This document shows, piece by piece, positions 46,236 to 54,560 of a DNA stretch of 64,000 bases. The DNA is taken from contig CBDDEJ010000004.1 in NCBI GenBank assembly GCA_965226915.1, forward strand, positions 1 to 64,000, read 5' to 3'. Under the pieces are notes generated by a model, which was given only the letters and a program-made list of their open reading frames with translations, did no database searches and was not told the origin of the DNA. Position numbers and translations under genes: made by a program. This DNA comes from Io17-Chloro-G2 sp965226915. GTDB taxonomy: Bacteria; Chloroflexota; Dehalococcoidia; Lucifugimonadales; UBA3495. Position 1 is the first letter of the stretch; each line of letters opens with the position of its first letter.

Positions 46236-47192
46236 ATGCCCGCGCCCAAGCTGACATTTGGCTGCAGTCTGTCGGTTGACGACTACGGAGAAGTACCCGA
46301 ATTCGCCCGTAAGGCGGAATCTCTGGGTTACGACCGCATCACCATGGGAGAACACCTGATTGACGGGGACCCTCCCCGGCCAACGGTGCTGGCGCTCCCA
46401 GCTATAGCGGCCGCGGCGGGGGCCACCAGAACCATCCGAGTCATGACCGGAATCGTCATCGCTCCGCTATACGACCCTGTGCTCCTGGCCAAAACCGTCA
46501 CCACCGTGGATGCGGTATCGGGAGGACGGCTGGACTTCGGCATCGGCATCAGCGGCCAACGGGGAACGAAAGTAGAGTTTGACGCCGTGGGAGTTTCAGT
46601 CCGCACCAGAGGCCGGCGAACAGACGAGATATTGCAGGTCATGAAACGTTTGTGGACCGAGGAGAAAGTCACTCACCATGGCGGTTTTTTTGATTTTAAC
46701 GACGTAACGTTGGTCCCGTCGCCCACGCAAAAACCTCATCCGCCCATCTGGGTGGCCGGCCGAAGCGACGCCGCGATGCGCAGAGCGGCAGTCTTGGGCG
46801 ATGGATGGTATCCATATTTGTTTACCGTTCGCCGCCTGAAAGCCAGCAACGAGATGATTAGCCAATACGCCGCTGAGGCCGGCCGGGACATGACTGATTT
46901 TCACTGGGGCCTGAACCAACCTACGTCAATCGGGACCGATAAAGACGCCGCCTTCGCCGTGGCGGTGGGCAACGTGGGAGAGCGCTACGTCACCGCCAAC
47001 CGAACCGCTGAAGACATCGCCCAGGCGCTATGCGTATCCGGCGCTCCTCAGGATTGCATCAAAGCCATTGAAGACCGGGTGGAAGCCGGCGTTCGGGATT
47101 TTAACTTCAGCTTTCTATCCCCGGACGAAGCTGGGGCTTACCGCCAGATGGAGATGTTGTCCAGCCAGGTGATGCCTTATTTTAGACCTTAA
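46236..47192 (+). CDS. Luciferase-like monooxygenase family oxidoreductase
   Basis: 318 aa. It has KLTFGCSLSVDDYGEVPEFARKAESLGYDRITMGEH at the barrel start, GGRLDFGIGISGQRGTKVEFDA and the flavin phosphate site QKPHPPIWVAGRSDAAMRRAAVLGDGWYPY. ATG 46236 is chosen because TAGGAG, overlapping the stop of the gamma-glutamyltransferase gene, is its ribosome site; co-translation is likely. Probably F420 or FMN dependent; substrate unknown. A thiol or glutathione-conjugate pathway with the gamma-glutamyltransferase is a possible, unproven link. Confidence 0.9.
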   Translation: MPAPKLTFGCSLSVDDYGEVPEFARKAESLGYDRITMGEHLIDGDPPRPTVLALPAIAAAAGATRTIRVMTGIVIAPLYDPVLLAKTVTTVDAVSGGRLDFGIGISGQRGTKVEFDAVGVSVRTRGRRTDEILQVMKRLWTEEKVTHHGGFFDFNDVTLVPSPTQKPHPPIWVAGRSDAAMRRAAVLGDGWYPYLFTVRRLKASNEMISQYAAEAGRDMTDFHWGLNQPTSIGTDKDAAFAVAVGNVGERYVTANRTAEDIAQALCVSGAPQDCIKAIEDRVEAGVRDFNFSFLSPDEAGAYRQMEMLSSQVMPYFRP

Positions 47193-47219
47193 CCGATATC
47201 TAGCTTTGTCAAAAAAACC

Positions 47220-47900
47220 TTGAGCACTGTTACCGCGGTATTGTTCGACCTCGACGACACGTTATTGGACCGTAGCAGTGCGTTTCGGGCCGTGGCGGAA
47301 CAACTTTACGCTTCCCAGCCGGCATTGCAAGAGCAATATTCGCGGGAGGATGTGGTCGCACGCTTTCGAGGATGGGAAACGGTTCCGCCACGAGCCCTAA
47401 TTCAGCGGGTTGGCGAATTCTGGCCTAACATCGGAATGACCATCTCCGGGTTGGAAGAGTGGTTCTTGGGGTCGTTACTTGAAGCCATCAAGCCGGATGA
47501 TTTAGCTACGTCCCTGCTGGTAGACCTGACCGGAGCGGGCATACCCTGGGGCATAGTGACCAATGGCGACGCATTTCAATACTCCAAACTGCGAAAGGTC
47601 GGCTTGGCCGAAATTATGCCTTTTGCAATCGTTTCGCGTGAGTTCGGCTATGAGAAGCCCGATCCAGCTATCTATATAGAGGCTTTAACGAGGCTTGGTG
47701 GGGCCCTCCGGCAGAACACCCTGTTTGTAGGCGATAATGCCGACACAGACATAAAAGGGGCGCAAGGAGTGGGAATGCAGACAGCTTGGATAACCCTTGG
47801 GCGCGAATTTCCTACTCACCTTCCCCTTCCTGATTATAAAATCAATCACGTCGATGAACTTCGCCCAATCCTATTTGCCCCGGAGGCACGGGGAGCTTGA
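47220..47900 (+). CDS. HAD-superfamily hydrolase
   Basis: A 226-aa phosphatase-like enzyme. Motif I is FDLDDTLLD (residues 8-16), motif II is GIVTNGDAFQ, motif III lysine is in GYEKPDPAIY, and motif IV is FVGDNADTDIKGA. A helical cap between motifs I and II is typical of subfamily I (YjjG/phosphoglycolate type). The only plausible start is TTG 47220. The substrate could be a nucleotide, phosphoglycolate or haloacid. It lies 27 bases after the luciferase-like gene, in the same direction. Confidence 0.9.
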   Translation: MSTVTAVLFDLDDTLLDRSSAFRAVAEQLYASQPALQEQYSREDVVARFRGWETVPPRALIQRVGEFWPNIGMTISGLEEWFLGSLLEAIKPDDLATSLLVDLTGAGIPWGIVTNGDAFQYSKLRKVGLAEIMPFAIVSREFGYEKPDPAIYIEALTRLGGALRQNTLFVGDNADTDIKGAQGVGMQTAWITLGREFPTHLPLPDYKINHVDELRPILFAPEARGA

Positions 47901-48012
47901 TCCCTCTGCATTTCCTGTCGAACGGGACTCTCATTGACACATACCTCCGCCGGGCTACAATGGCCCTTGCGGGACCTAAATCCAAAACGGAAACAGATTA
48001 GGGAGCATTCAA

Positions 48013-49191
48013 ATGATCACCAAATTCGGCAGCTTGTTCGCCGGCAACGTGGACTTAGAGGACATCGGTTTTGAAGGAACGGCGGTCAACGACCGGTGGC
48101 TGCCGGACCAGCATTTGACCACCGCATTCGATAAATCTCTTTCCTTCGCGAAGCTGATGGACGAACTGGGCTACAGCACATTCTGGTCGGCCGAACACCA
48201 TTATCAGCGAGAGGGTTACGAGTGCATCCCCAACCTGCTGATGCTGTACGTGCATATGGCTCACCTGACCAAAAACCTAAAATTCGGCTGCGGCTTTAAC
48301 ATAGCCCCTATGTGGCATCCCCTTCGCCTGGCCGAGGATTACGCCACCGCGGACCTGCTCACCAATGGCCGCGTGATATTCGGCGTCGGCCGCGGCTACC
48401 ATTCTCGTGAGGTGGACACGTTCGGGTCGCCCAGCACCATCACCGACAGCGACGCCAATAGGGAGTTGTTTGAAGAACAAGTTGAAGTCATCATGAAAGC
48501 CTTCAACAACGAGAGCTTCTCGCACCACGGCAAGTATTACGACATTCCGGCCGAAGTTCCCTACCGGGGCTATGATTTGAAGGAATTGACCCTGGTTCCC
48601 AGGCCCAAGAACCTCCCCGTGGAATGCTGGCAACCGATCGTCAGCGCCAGCCAGAATGCGATGGATTTCATGGTAAAACATGGCATCAAAGGGATTGTAG
48701 GCGGCGGTGCCGCCACCGGGGGCGCCGGAAGCGAGGTGCTTACTCGTTGGCAACAGACATTGGCCAAAGCCGGCCGGGAGACCGAGTTGGGCGGAGATTT
48801 GATCATCGGCATTTCCATGCACATCGCTGACACAGAAGAGAAAGCCATAGCAGAGATTCGCAGCGTCTTTGAAGAAAACATGAAAATGTTCGGCGCGTTG
48901 GGATTCGTCAGAGGACTGAGCCCAGAGCAGATCACTGACATGGGGGACCCTTCCCGGGCTCGCGGCGCCGGGTTGCCCACCCTGGAAGACGCCATCAAGG
49001 CGGGCCAATGGATCTGCGGACCTCCGGAAATGGTCGTGGAGAAGTTGATGGAAGTTCAAGAGAGGTTTCCGGGCTTGGAGGAAATAAACGTGGGTTGCAC
49101 CTCCATGGGAATGTCCGAGAAGCGCACCCTGGAACAACTAGAATGGATCGGCAAAGAGGTCATGCCAACGTTCAAAAACCAGGCCAAATAG
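48013..49191 (+). CDS. Luciferase-like monooxygenase family oxidoreductase (long type)
   Basis: 392 aa. It has KLMDELGYSTFWSAEHHYQREGYECIPN (active-site loop with EHH), WHPLRLAEDYATADLLTNGRVIFGVGRGYHSREV and a substrate-loop region. It belongs to the same branch as the protein at 40979-42178, but is clearly diverged. ATG 48013 follows GGGAG. Probably FMN dependent; substrate unknown. About 110 bases separate it from the HAD gene. Confidence 0.9.
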   Translation: MITKFGSLFAGNVDLEDIGFEGTAVNDRWLPDQHLTTAFDKSLSFAKLMDELGYSTFWSAEHHYQREGYECIPNLLMLYVHMAHLTKNLKFGCGFNIAPMWHPLRLAEDYATADLLTNGRVIFGVGRGYHSREVDTFGSPSTITDSDANRELFEEQVEVIMKAFNNESFSHHGKYYDIPAEVPYRGYDLKELTLVPRPKNLPVECWQPIVSASQNAMDFMVKHGIKGIVGGGAATGGAGSEVLTRWQQTLAKAGRETELGGDLIIGISMHIADTEEKAIAEIRSVFEENMKMFGALGFVRGLSPEQITDMGDPSRARGAGLPTLEDAIKAGQWICGPPEMVVEKLMEVQERFPGLEEINVGCTSMGMSEKRTLEQLEWIGKEVMPTFKNQAK

Positions 49192-49247
49192 ACGCTCGCG
49201 GGCGGCGAGATGAGGTTTGGAATTAGGCGAACGACCGGCGGTTGGGT

Positions 49248-49314
49248 CCTTCGACAAGCTTAGGACGAACGGTAAAGATTTCTCCATCCGCTCATGGTGA
49301 GCTTGACGAACCAC
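49248..49314. repeat. Dispersed palindrome of the CCTTCGACAAGCTCAGGACGAACGG type
   Basis: Left part CCTTCGACAAGCTTAGGACG (49248 on), then CCGCTCATGGTGAGCTTGAC (49288-49314). This inverted arrangement of a motif occurs widely in bacterial intergenic regions. Here it lies in a 180-base gap between two genes. Confidence 0.7.
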
Positions 49315-49372
49315 GGCCTACCGGCATGAAACCACAATCTTCAAATAGCAAAAACTCCCTCCGCGGAAGCTG

Positions 49373-50640
49373 ATGGACGTTTCTCAGGGCCGAATGAAAC
49401 CTGACCCGGCGGCAGTCTCAATCGAAAGCGAACATCCGAAGCGGTGGCGCACCCTGGGCCTGCTTTCCGTCGCCACCGTCTTTGGCTTGACCGTCTGGTT
49501 CAGCACCAACGCCATCGCTCCCGCCTTAGAGACGGAACGGGGATTTTCCAGCGCCGATATCGCCTGGTTGACCATCGCGGTCCAGTTAGGCTTTGTGCCG
49601 GGCACTCTTATAATCGCCATAACGAACCTGGCGGACTTGATGAACACCCGTAAATTTTTCGCCATTTGCGCTGTTTTGGCGGGAGTCAGCAACGTAGCCC
49701 TGGTTTTCGTGCCCGGCGGGTTTGCCACCGCGGTGGTTTTGCGGTGGCTGAGCGGTCTTTTCTTGGGTGGTGTCTATCCGCCAGGGATGAAAATAGCCTC
49801 CGGCTGGTTCAGGTCGGGGCGTGGCATAGCCATCGGCGTAATGATCGGCGCGCTGACGTTGGGGTCAGGCTCGCCCCACCTGCTTAGATCTGTTTTTGTT
49901 TCCCAATGGGAGCTGACTTTATATCTGAGTTCCATTTTGGCGGTCCTGGGCGGAGGAATCGTGTATTTCCTGGTGCAGGATGGCCCCCATGACGTTCGGG
50001 CACGCCAGTTCAACCCCCGTTACTTGATCCAAACCATCAAGGTCCCCGCCACCCGCATGGTCTTCTTTGGCTACCTGGGCCACATGTGGGAACTGTACGC
50101 CATGTGGGCCTGGATATCCTCTTATCTGGCGGTGGTCTACGAACCAAAAGCCTGATTGGCGAATCGCTGGATTTGGCCAGCCTAATCACCTTCTTGGTTT
50201 TCATCGCCGGCGCCGCCGGATGTGTCGCCGCCGGTATATTCGCTGAAAGATTTAGCCGCACTTTGGCGACGAGCGTGGCCATGGTTATAAGTGGTGGAAC
50301 CGCTTTGTTCATAGGGTTCCTCCCCCATGAATGGGGATTGGTGATAGCGGTGGCCGCCCTGGTTTGGGGCGCGTCGGTGGTGGCCGACTCAGCCCAATTC
50401 TCCACCGGATTGACCGAGTTGAGCGAGGACGCCTACCGGGGCACCGCCCTGGCGTTTCAGACCGGTTTGGGTTTCTTGTTGACCATCGTTCCCATCTGGT
50501 TGCTGCCCATAGTAGCCGAATCTTTAGGGTGGGGCTTGGCCTTCGCCATGCTGGCCATCGGCCCATTCCTGGGAACAGCGGCCATGCTGAGATTGCGTTC
50601 GATGAACGAATCCACCGCCATGGCCATGGGCCACCGTTGA
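49373..50640 (+). pseudogene. Major facilitator superfamily transporter, frameshifted
   Basis: The N-terminal half (from ATG 49373) is six to eight helices: FGLTVWFSTNAIAPALE, FLGGVYPPGMKIASGWFRSGRGIAIGVMIGALTLG. Near 50142 a one-base shift next to the A-run of ACCAAAAGCC ends that frame (AVVYEPKA). The other frame carries on with SLIGESLDLASLITFLVFIAG through the last helices to 50640. Together they equal a normal-length transporter of about 420 aa. A single-base error in the assembly would explain it just as well as a mutation. Substrate unknown. Confidence 0.8.
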
Positions 50641-50819
50641 TCTGATGCTCGTGCGGGCCGGATATGCGCTCCATTTTCCCGTCCGCCCCGCTCCCGCTTC
50701 CGCTTCCGCTTCCGGATTCCCACCTTCTGTCATTCAATCCACTTATCTGCAATCACTATCCGGCCTAACCAACAAGGCTATAACAGGCAATTTTCATTAA
50801 ATAAACACTGATAGTTTAC

Positions 50820-50869
50820 TTGACTATTGCTATTAGTGTTGAAATAATAGTTAGAGTATAGCTAACTAT
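50820..50869 (+). promoter_or_regulatory. Promoter and probable MarR operator for the RND operon
   Basis: -35 TTGACT (50820-50825), 17-bp spacer, -10 AATAAT (50843-50848). Overlapping and just after it is a palindrome ATAGTTAG-7 nt-CTAACTAT (50847-50869), with 8-bp perfect arms, ending 12 bases before the ATG of the MarR gene. This position fits autorepression of the whole operon. A similar but weaker ATAGT ... ACTAT pair lies just upstream (about 50810-50828). Confidence 0.7.
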
Positions 50870-50881
50870 CGCAGTGAGCCT

Positions 50882-51331
50882 ATGGAATCTCCAAAAGATA
50901 AGCTTACCCAAGAATTGGTCGACCTGGTGGATCGTCTTTCATCGCAAATGAGGCCGGAATCCGACGAAGAATGGACGGAATTGGAGCTAACCATGCCCCA
51001 GTTCCGGGCTATTTGCCTATTGGGTCAAGGTCCCGAACGGATGGGCAACATCGCGGGGCACCTGAGCACCAGCATGTCATCGGCTACAAGTATGATCGAC
51101 AGGTTGGTGGACAAGGGGTTGGTTGAGCGGGCGCCGGACGCATCTGACCGCCGCGTGGTGACCTGCCAATTGACCGCCAGGGGCCGCGAGGAAATGGACC
51201 GGTTTTCCCGCATCCACCAACTCCGGCTCACCCGCATGGCTGGCCGGCTGACCATGGAAGAACTCCAAACCGTGGTGGACGCCATGGAGATACTTTGTTC
51301 GGCCGCCCAGCGCGGATGTCAGGGGTCGTAG
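50882..51331 (+). CDS. MarR-family transcriptional regulator
   Basis: A 149-aa winged-helix protein. The helix-turn-helix and wing are MGNIAGHLSTSMSSATSMIDRLVDKGLVERAPDASDRRVVTCQLTARG (DxRxx wing motif at about residues 83-98). MarR dimers usually repress adjacent efflux genes and release DNA on binding a lipophilic or phenolic ligand or on thiol oxidation. ATG 50882 lies directly after the palindromic operator. The stop is 3 bases from the RND start, so it is the first gene of a three-gene operon. Confidence 0.92.
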   Translation: MESPKDKLTQELVDLVDRLSSQMRPESDEEWTELELTMPQFRAICLLGQGPERMGNIAGHLSTSMSSATSMIDRLVDKGLVERAPDASDRRVVTCQLTARGREEMDRFSRIHQLRLTRMAGRLTMEELQTVVDAMEILCSAAQRGCQGS

Positions 51332-51334
51332 GCC

Positions 51335-54300
51335 TTGAGTTTCCTGACCGGTTTAGCTCTCCACCGGCGTTCGGTCACCATACTGGCGATCTTGCTGATA
51401 CTGGCGGCCGGTGTGTACACCTACCAGAATCTGGAGCGGGAGTTATTCCCCCAGATTCAATTCCCCAATATCACCATCGTCACAATCTACCCGTCGGCCA
51501 ATCCCGATACCGTGGTGCGGGACGTGACCGACCCGATAGAAGACGCTATCGCCGGGATGACCGGTCTGCAAGAGATTCAATCGTCTTCTACTGAGAACAT
51601 GTCCTTGGTCCTGGCCACATTTGACTTCGGCAGGGACATGGAAGAGGTCGAAAGGGACATCGTCAGCAACCTCAGCGGTGTCAGGTTCCCAGATAGTGTT
51701 TCCGACCCCATCGTCAGCCGCATAGCCACTGACGTTTTCCCCATAATGCAATTTAGCGTCTTGGGAGACCGGGATATACCGTCGTTGCAACGGGTCTTGG
51801 ATGAATTGATCATCCCGGAGATCGAGGGCGTTGATGGAGTATTTGAAGCCGGCGTCATAGGCAGGGTCGACGAACAGGTGTCGATCAATGCGGACCCCGC
51901 CAAGCTGGAAGACCTGGGTCTGACCCTGTCTCAGCTTGCTGCCGCCCTTTCTGACAACAACATCAGCCGGCCGGCCGGGAGCATAGACGACGGAATCACA
52001 TCGTACCCGGTGCGCACCTCGCACAAGTTGGGGTCGTTGCAAGAGTTTCGGGACCTGGTGGTCGCGTTTGAAAAGGACGGGCAAGGGATTTCAACCAGCC
52101 GCCCCATCAGGCTTTCGGACGTGGCGACGGTGGAGATCAGCACCGAGAAGGCGGCTAGGATTTCCCGCACCAACCAGAAGCCCAGTTTGGGTATTGTCGT
52201 GGTCAAAGAACCAGATGCCAACACGGTGGACGTGACGGAGCAGGTTTTGGAATCCCTAGAACAGGTCCAGGGAATTCCATCCGACGTGGAAATAATCACC
52301 TTGACCAACGATGGCCCAGAAGTTCGAGGTCAGTTGGACACGCTGCTCAGGGAAGGTCTCCTGGGGTTCTTGTTCGCCATCAGCGTCGTGTTCATCTTCT
52401 TGGCGAATCTACGGCCCGGGTTGCTCAGAGGAGTCACCCTGGCCTTGCGGCCCACTTTGATCATAGGTGTCTCCATCGCTCTGAGCATTCTCACCGGCGT
52501 CCTGATCATGGGATTCACCGACCTCAGCTTGAATTTCATGACGCTGGCGGGGTTGGCCATAGCCGTCGGCAGGGTGGTTGACGACAGTATCGTTGTGCTT
52601 GAGAACATGTACCGCCACATGGATGCCGGAGAAGATCGCCTCCAGGCGGCGGTAGACGGCACTCGGGAAGTGGGCGCCGCCATCATTTCCTCTACTCTGA
52701 CCACCGTTGTTGTTTTCATGCCGCTGGCTTTTATTCAAGGACTGGTGGGATCCTTTTTCTCGCCCTTCGCCATGTCTGTCAGCTTCGCTCTTTTGGCGTC
52801 GACGGTCGTGGCCCTTACCGCGGTCCCCACCTTGGGTGTCGTATTGCTGAGGCACGGAGACTTCCCAGATGCCGACGACCCGGCGAATGGTGGGGATGGC
52901 CGGCAGCCCCAACTGGGGCTATCTCAGCGTATATATGGTTCAGTGCTGGTTTGGACGTTGGGTCATAAATTCATCACCATCTCAGCGGCGTTGATGATTA
53001 CTGTGGCCAGCCTGGGACTCACATTGATCATCCCCACGACCCTGTTTCCCGCCGGGACGCCTGAGTTCATAACCGTTGACATAGACCTGCCCACCGGTTC
53101 CTCGGTGGGCAAAACCTTCGCGCAGGTGGTTCGGGTGGAAGAAGTGCTGGAGCAATTTCGACAGCAGGGAATGGTGGACGCATACCAGTCTACCATTGGC
53201 GCGGGCACCCAGGATTTCACCGGCGGCGGCGGGTCTGGTGGTTTCCATTTGGCGGGCGTCATTGTCACCCTGACGGAGGATGTGCCCGAAACCATCACGG
53301 AAGATATAAGAAACCTTCTTCCCGGCGATGAGGAGGCCACCATCACCGTCACCGAGATCTCCGGCGGCCCTCCCAGCGACCAGTTGGAAATCACCGTGAC
53401 CGGCAGCAATTTTTCTTCCATCGCCAGCGCCTCAAAGCAGGTTCAGGCCGTGGTCGCTAGCATTCAAGGGGTGATAAACGTAAGCAGCGACGTTAGCTCC
53501 GCCAGGGAAGAGGTGTCGATCAAGGTTGACCCCCAATTGGCCGGCGAGTTTGGCCTCAACGCCGCTGCCGTGGCCATGCAGGTAAACCGCTATCTGGTTG
53601 GCCAGACCGTTTCCGAGGTGGATTTGGAAGACACGACCATGGATGTAGTGCTTACCGGTCTTCGGGATGATGCCGACGCCATCGAGAAGTTGAGCAACCT
53701 GGCCATCCAGTCGCCTCTTGGTATGGTGAAACTTGGAACCATCAGCCAAATCGCCCTGGAAAAGGGACCGGTGACCATCAGCCGATTTGACGGAGAGCGA
53801 TCGGCCTCCATAACCGGGGACATCACCGCCGAAGACACCCAAGCCGTCGGCGCGGAGCTTGATAAAAGACTTGCGGACATTGACTTGCCACCCGGAGTCA
53901 GCATCAAGACCGGCGGGATCTTTGAGCAGATCGCCGAGGGGTTTGAAGACGTGTTCCTAGCCATGGCCGTGGGGATAATCCTGGTGTACTTGGTGATGGT
54001 GGCAAGTCTTGGTTCCCTACGAAACCCCATGGTGGTAGTGCTCAGCTTGCCGTTAGCGTTGGTCGGAGCGTTGAGCGCTTTGGCGATAACCGACCGGTCG
54101 CTCAGCCTTTCGGCGCTCATGGGGCTTTTGCTGCTGATCGGCGTGGTGGTGACCAACGCCATAGTGCTGATCACATTCGTGGAGCAATTAAGGGAACGGG
54201 GTTTCCAGGTATACGAAGCTCTCTTGGAAGCGGGTGAAGTCAGGTTAAGGCCAATTCTGATGACCGCCTTCACCACGATATTCGCGCTGCTGCCCCTGGC

Positions 54301-54523
54301 TATGTCCTCTGCCAACGAAGGGGGACTGATCGGCGCCGAGCTGGCTACCGTGGTCATAGGAGGCCTTGTCAGCTCCACTTTCTTGACGCTGATCGTCGTG
54401 CCCGTGGTGTATACCCTGGCGCATGAATCGGTGCCCAACACCGTGGGACGGCTGGTCCGATTAGGCGGCAGGTTTGGCAGAACAGGCCGTGCGACCCTGA
54501 ATGTAGGCGGAGATTCGGATTAA
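51335..54523 (+). CDS. RND-family (HAE1-type) efflux pump inner-membrane protein
   Basis: A 1062-aa proton-driven exporter with two sets of about six helices and two large extracytoplasmic loops. Typical features are LERELFPQIQFPNITI after helix 1, the first-half core VFIFLANLRPGLLRGVTLALR ... GRVVDDSIVVLENMYRHM (proton-relay acidic pair DD), and the second-half counterpart LGSLRNPMVVVLSLPLALVGALSALAITDRSLS and GEVRLRPILMTAF. The length is normal for the family. Start TTG 51335 with the ribosome site inside marR, suggesting translational coupling. It exports hydrophobic compounds together with the following adaptor. No outer-membrane TolC gene is present in the window, as expected for a lineage without a typical outer membrane. 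Confidence 0.93.
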   Translation: MSFLTGLALHRRSVTILAILLILAAGVYTYQNLERELFPQIQFPNITIVTIYPSANPDTVVRDVTDPIEDAIAGMTGLQEIQSSSTENMSLVLATFDFGRDMEEVERDIVSNLSGVRFPDSVSDPIVSRIATDVFPIMQFSVLGDRDIPSLQRVLDELIIPEIEGVDGVFEAGVIGRVDEQVSINADPAKLEDLGLTLSQLAAALSDNNISRPAGSIDDGITSYPVRTSHKLGSLQEFRDLVVAFEKDGQGISTSRPIRLSDVATVEISTEKAARISRTNQKPSLGIVVVKEPDANTVDVTEQVLESLEQVQGIPSDVEIITLTNDGPEVRGQLDTLLREGLLGFLFAISVVFIFLANLRPGLLRGVTLALRPTLIIGVSIALSILTGVLIMGFTDLSLNFMTLAGLAIAVGRVVDDSIVVLENMYRHMDAGEDRLQAAVDGTREVGAAIISSTLTTVVVFMPLAFIQGLVGSFFSPFAMSVSFALLASTVVALTAVPTLGVVLLRHGDFPDADDPANGGDGRQPQLGLSQRIYGSVLVWTLGHKFITISAALMITVASLGLTLIIPTTLFPAGTPEFITVDIDLPTGSSVGKTFAQVVRVEEVLEQFRQQGMVDAYQSTIGAGTQDFTGGGGSGGFHLAGVIVTLTEDVPETITEDIRNLLPGDEEATITVTEISGGPPSDQLEITVTGSNFSSIASASKQVQAVVASIQGVINVSSDVSSAREEVSIKVDPQLAGEFGLNAAAVAMQVNRYLVGQTVSEVDLEDTTMDVVLTGLRDDADAIEKLSNLAIQSPLGMVKLGTISQIALEKGPVTISRFDGERSASITGDITAEDTQAVGAELDKRLADIDLPPGVSIKTGGIFEQIAEGFEDVFLAMAVGIILVYLVMVASLGSLRNPMVVVLSLPLALVGALSALAITDRSLSLSALMGLLLLIGVVVTNAIVLITFVEQLRERGFQVYEALLEAGEVRLRPILMTAFTTIFALLPLAMSSANEGGLIGAELATVVIGGLVSSTFLTLIVVPVVYTLAHESVPNTVGRLVRLGGRFGRTGRATLNVGGDSD

Positions 54524-54560
54524 TGAATTCATACCGTGATCTGGATGTTGGAAGCATTTG

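Noticed and set aside
50689..50715. GCTTCC hexanucleotide repeat after the MFS gene
   Set aside because: Only about three units in non-coding DNA; simple low-complexity sequence.
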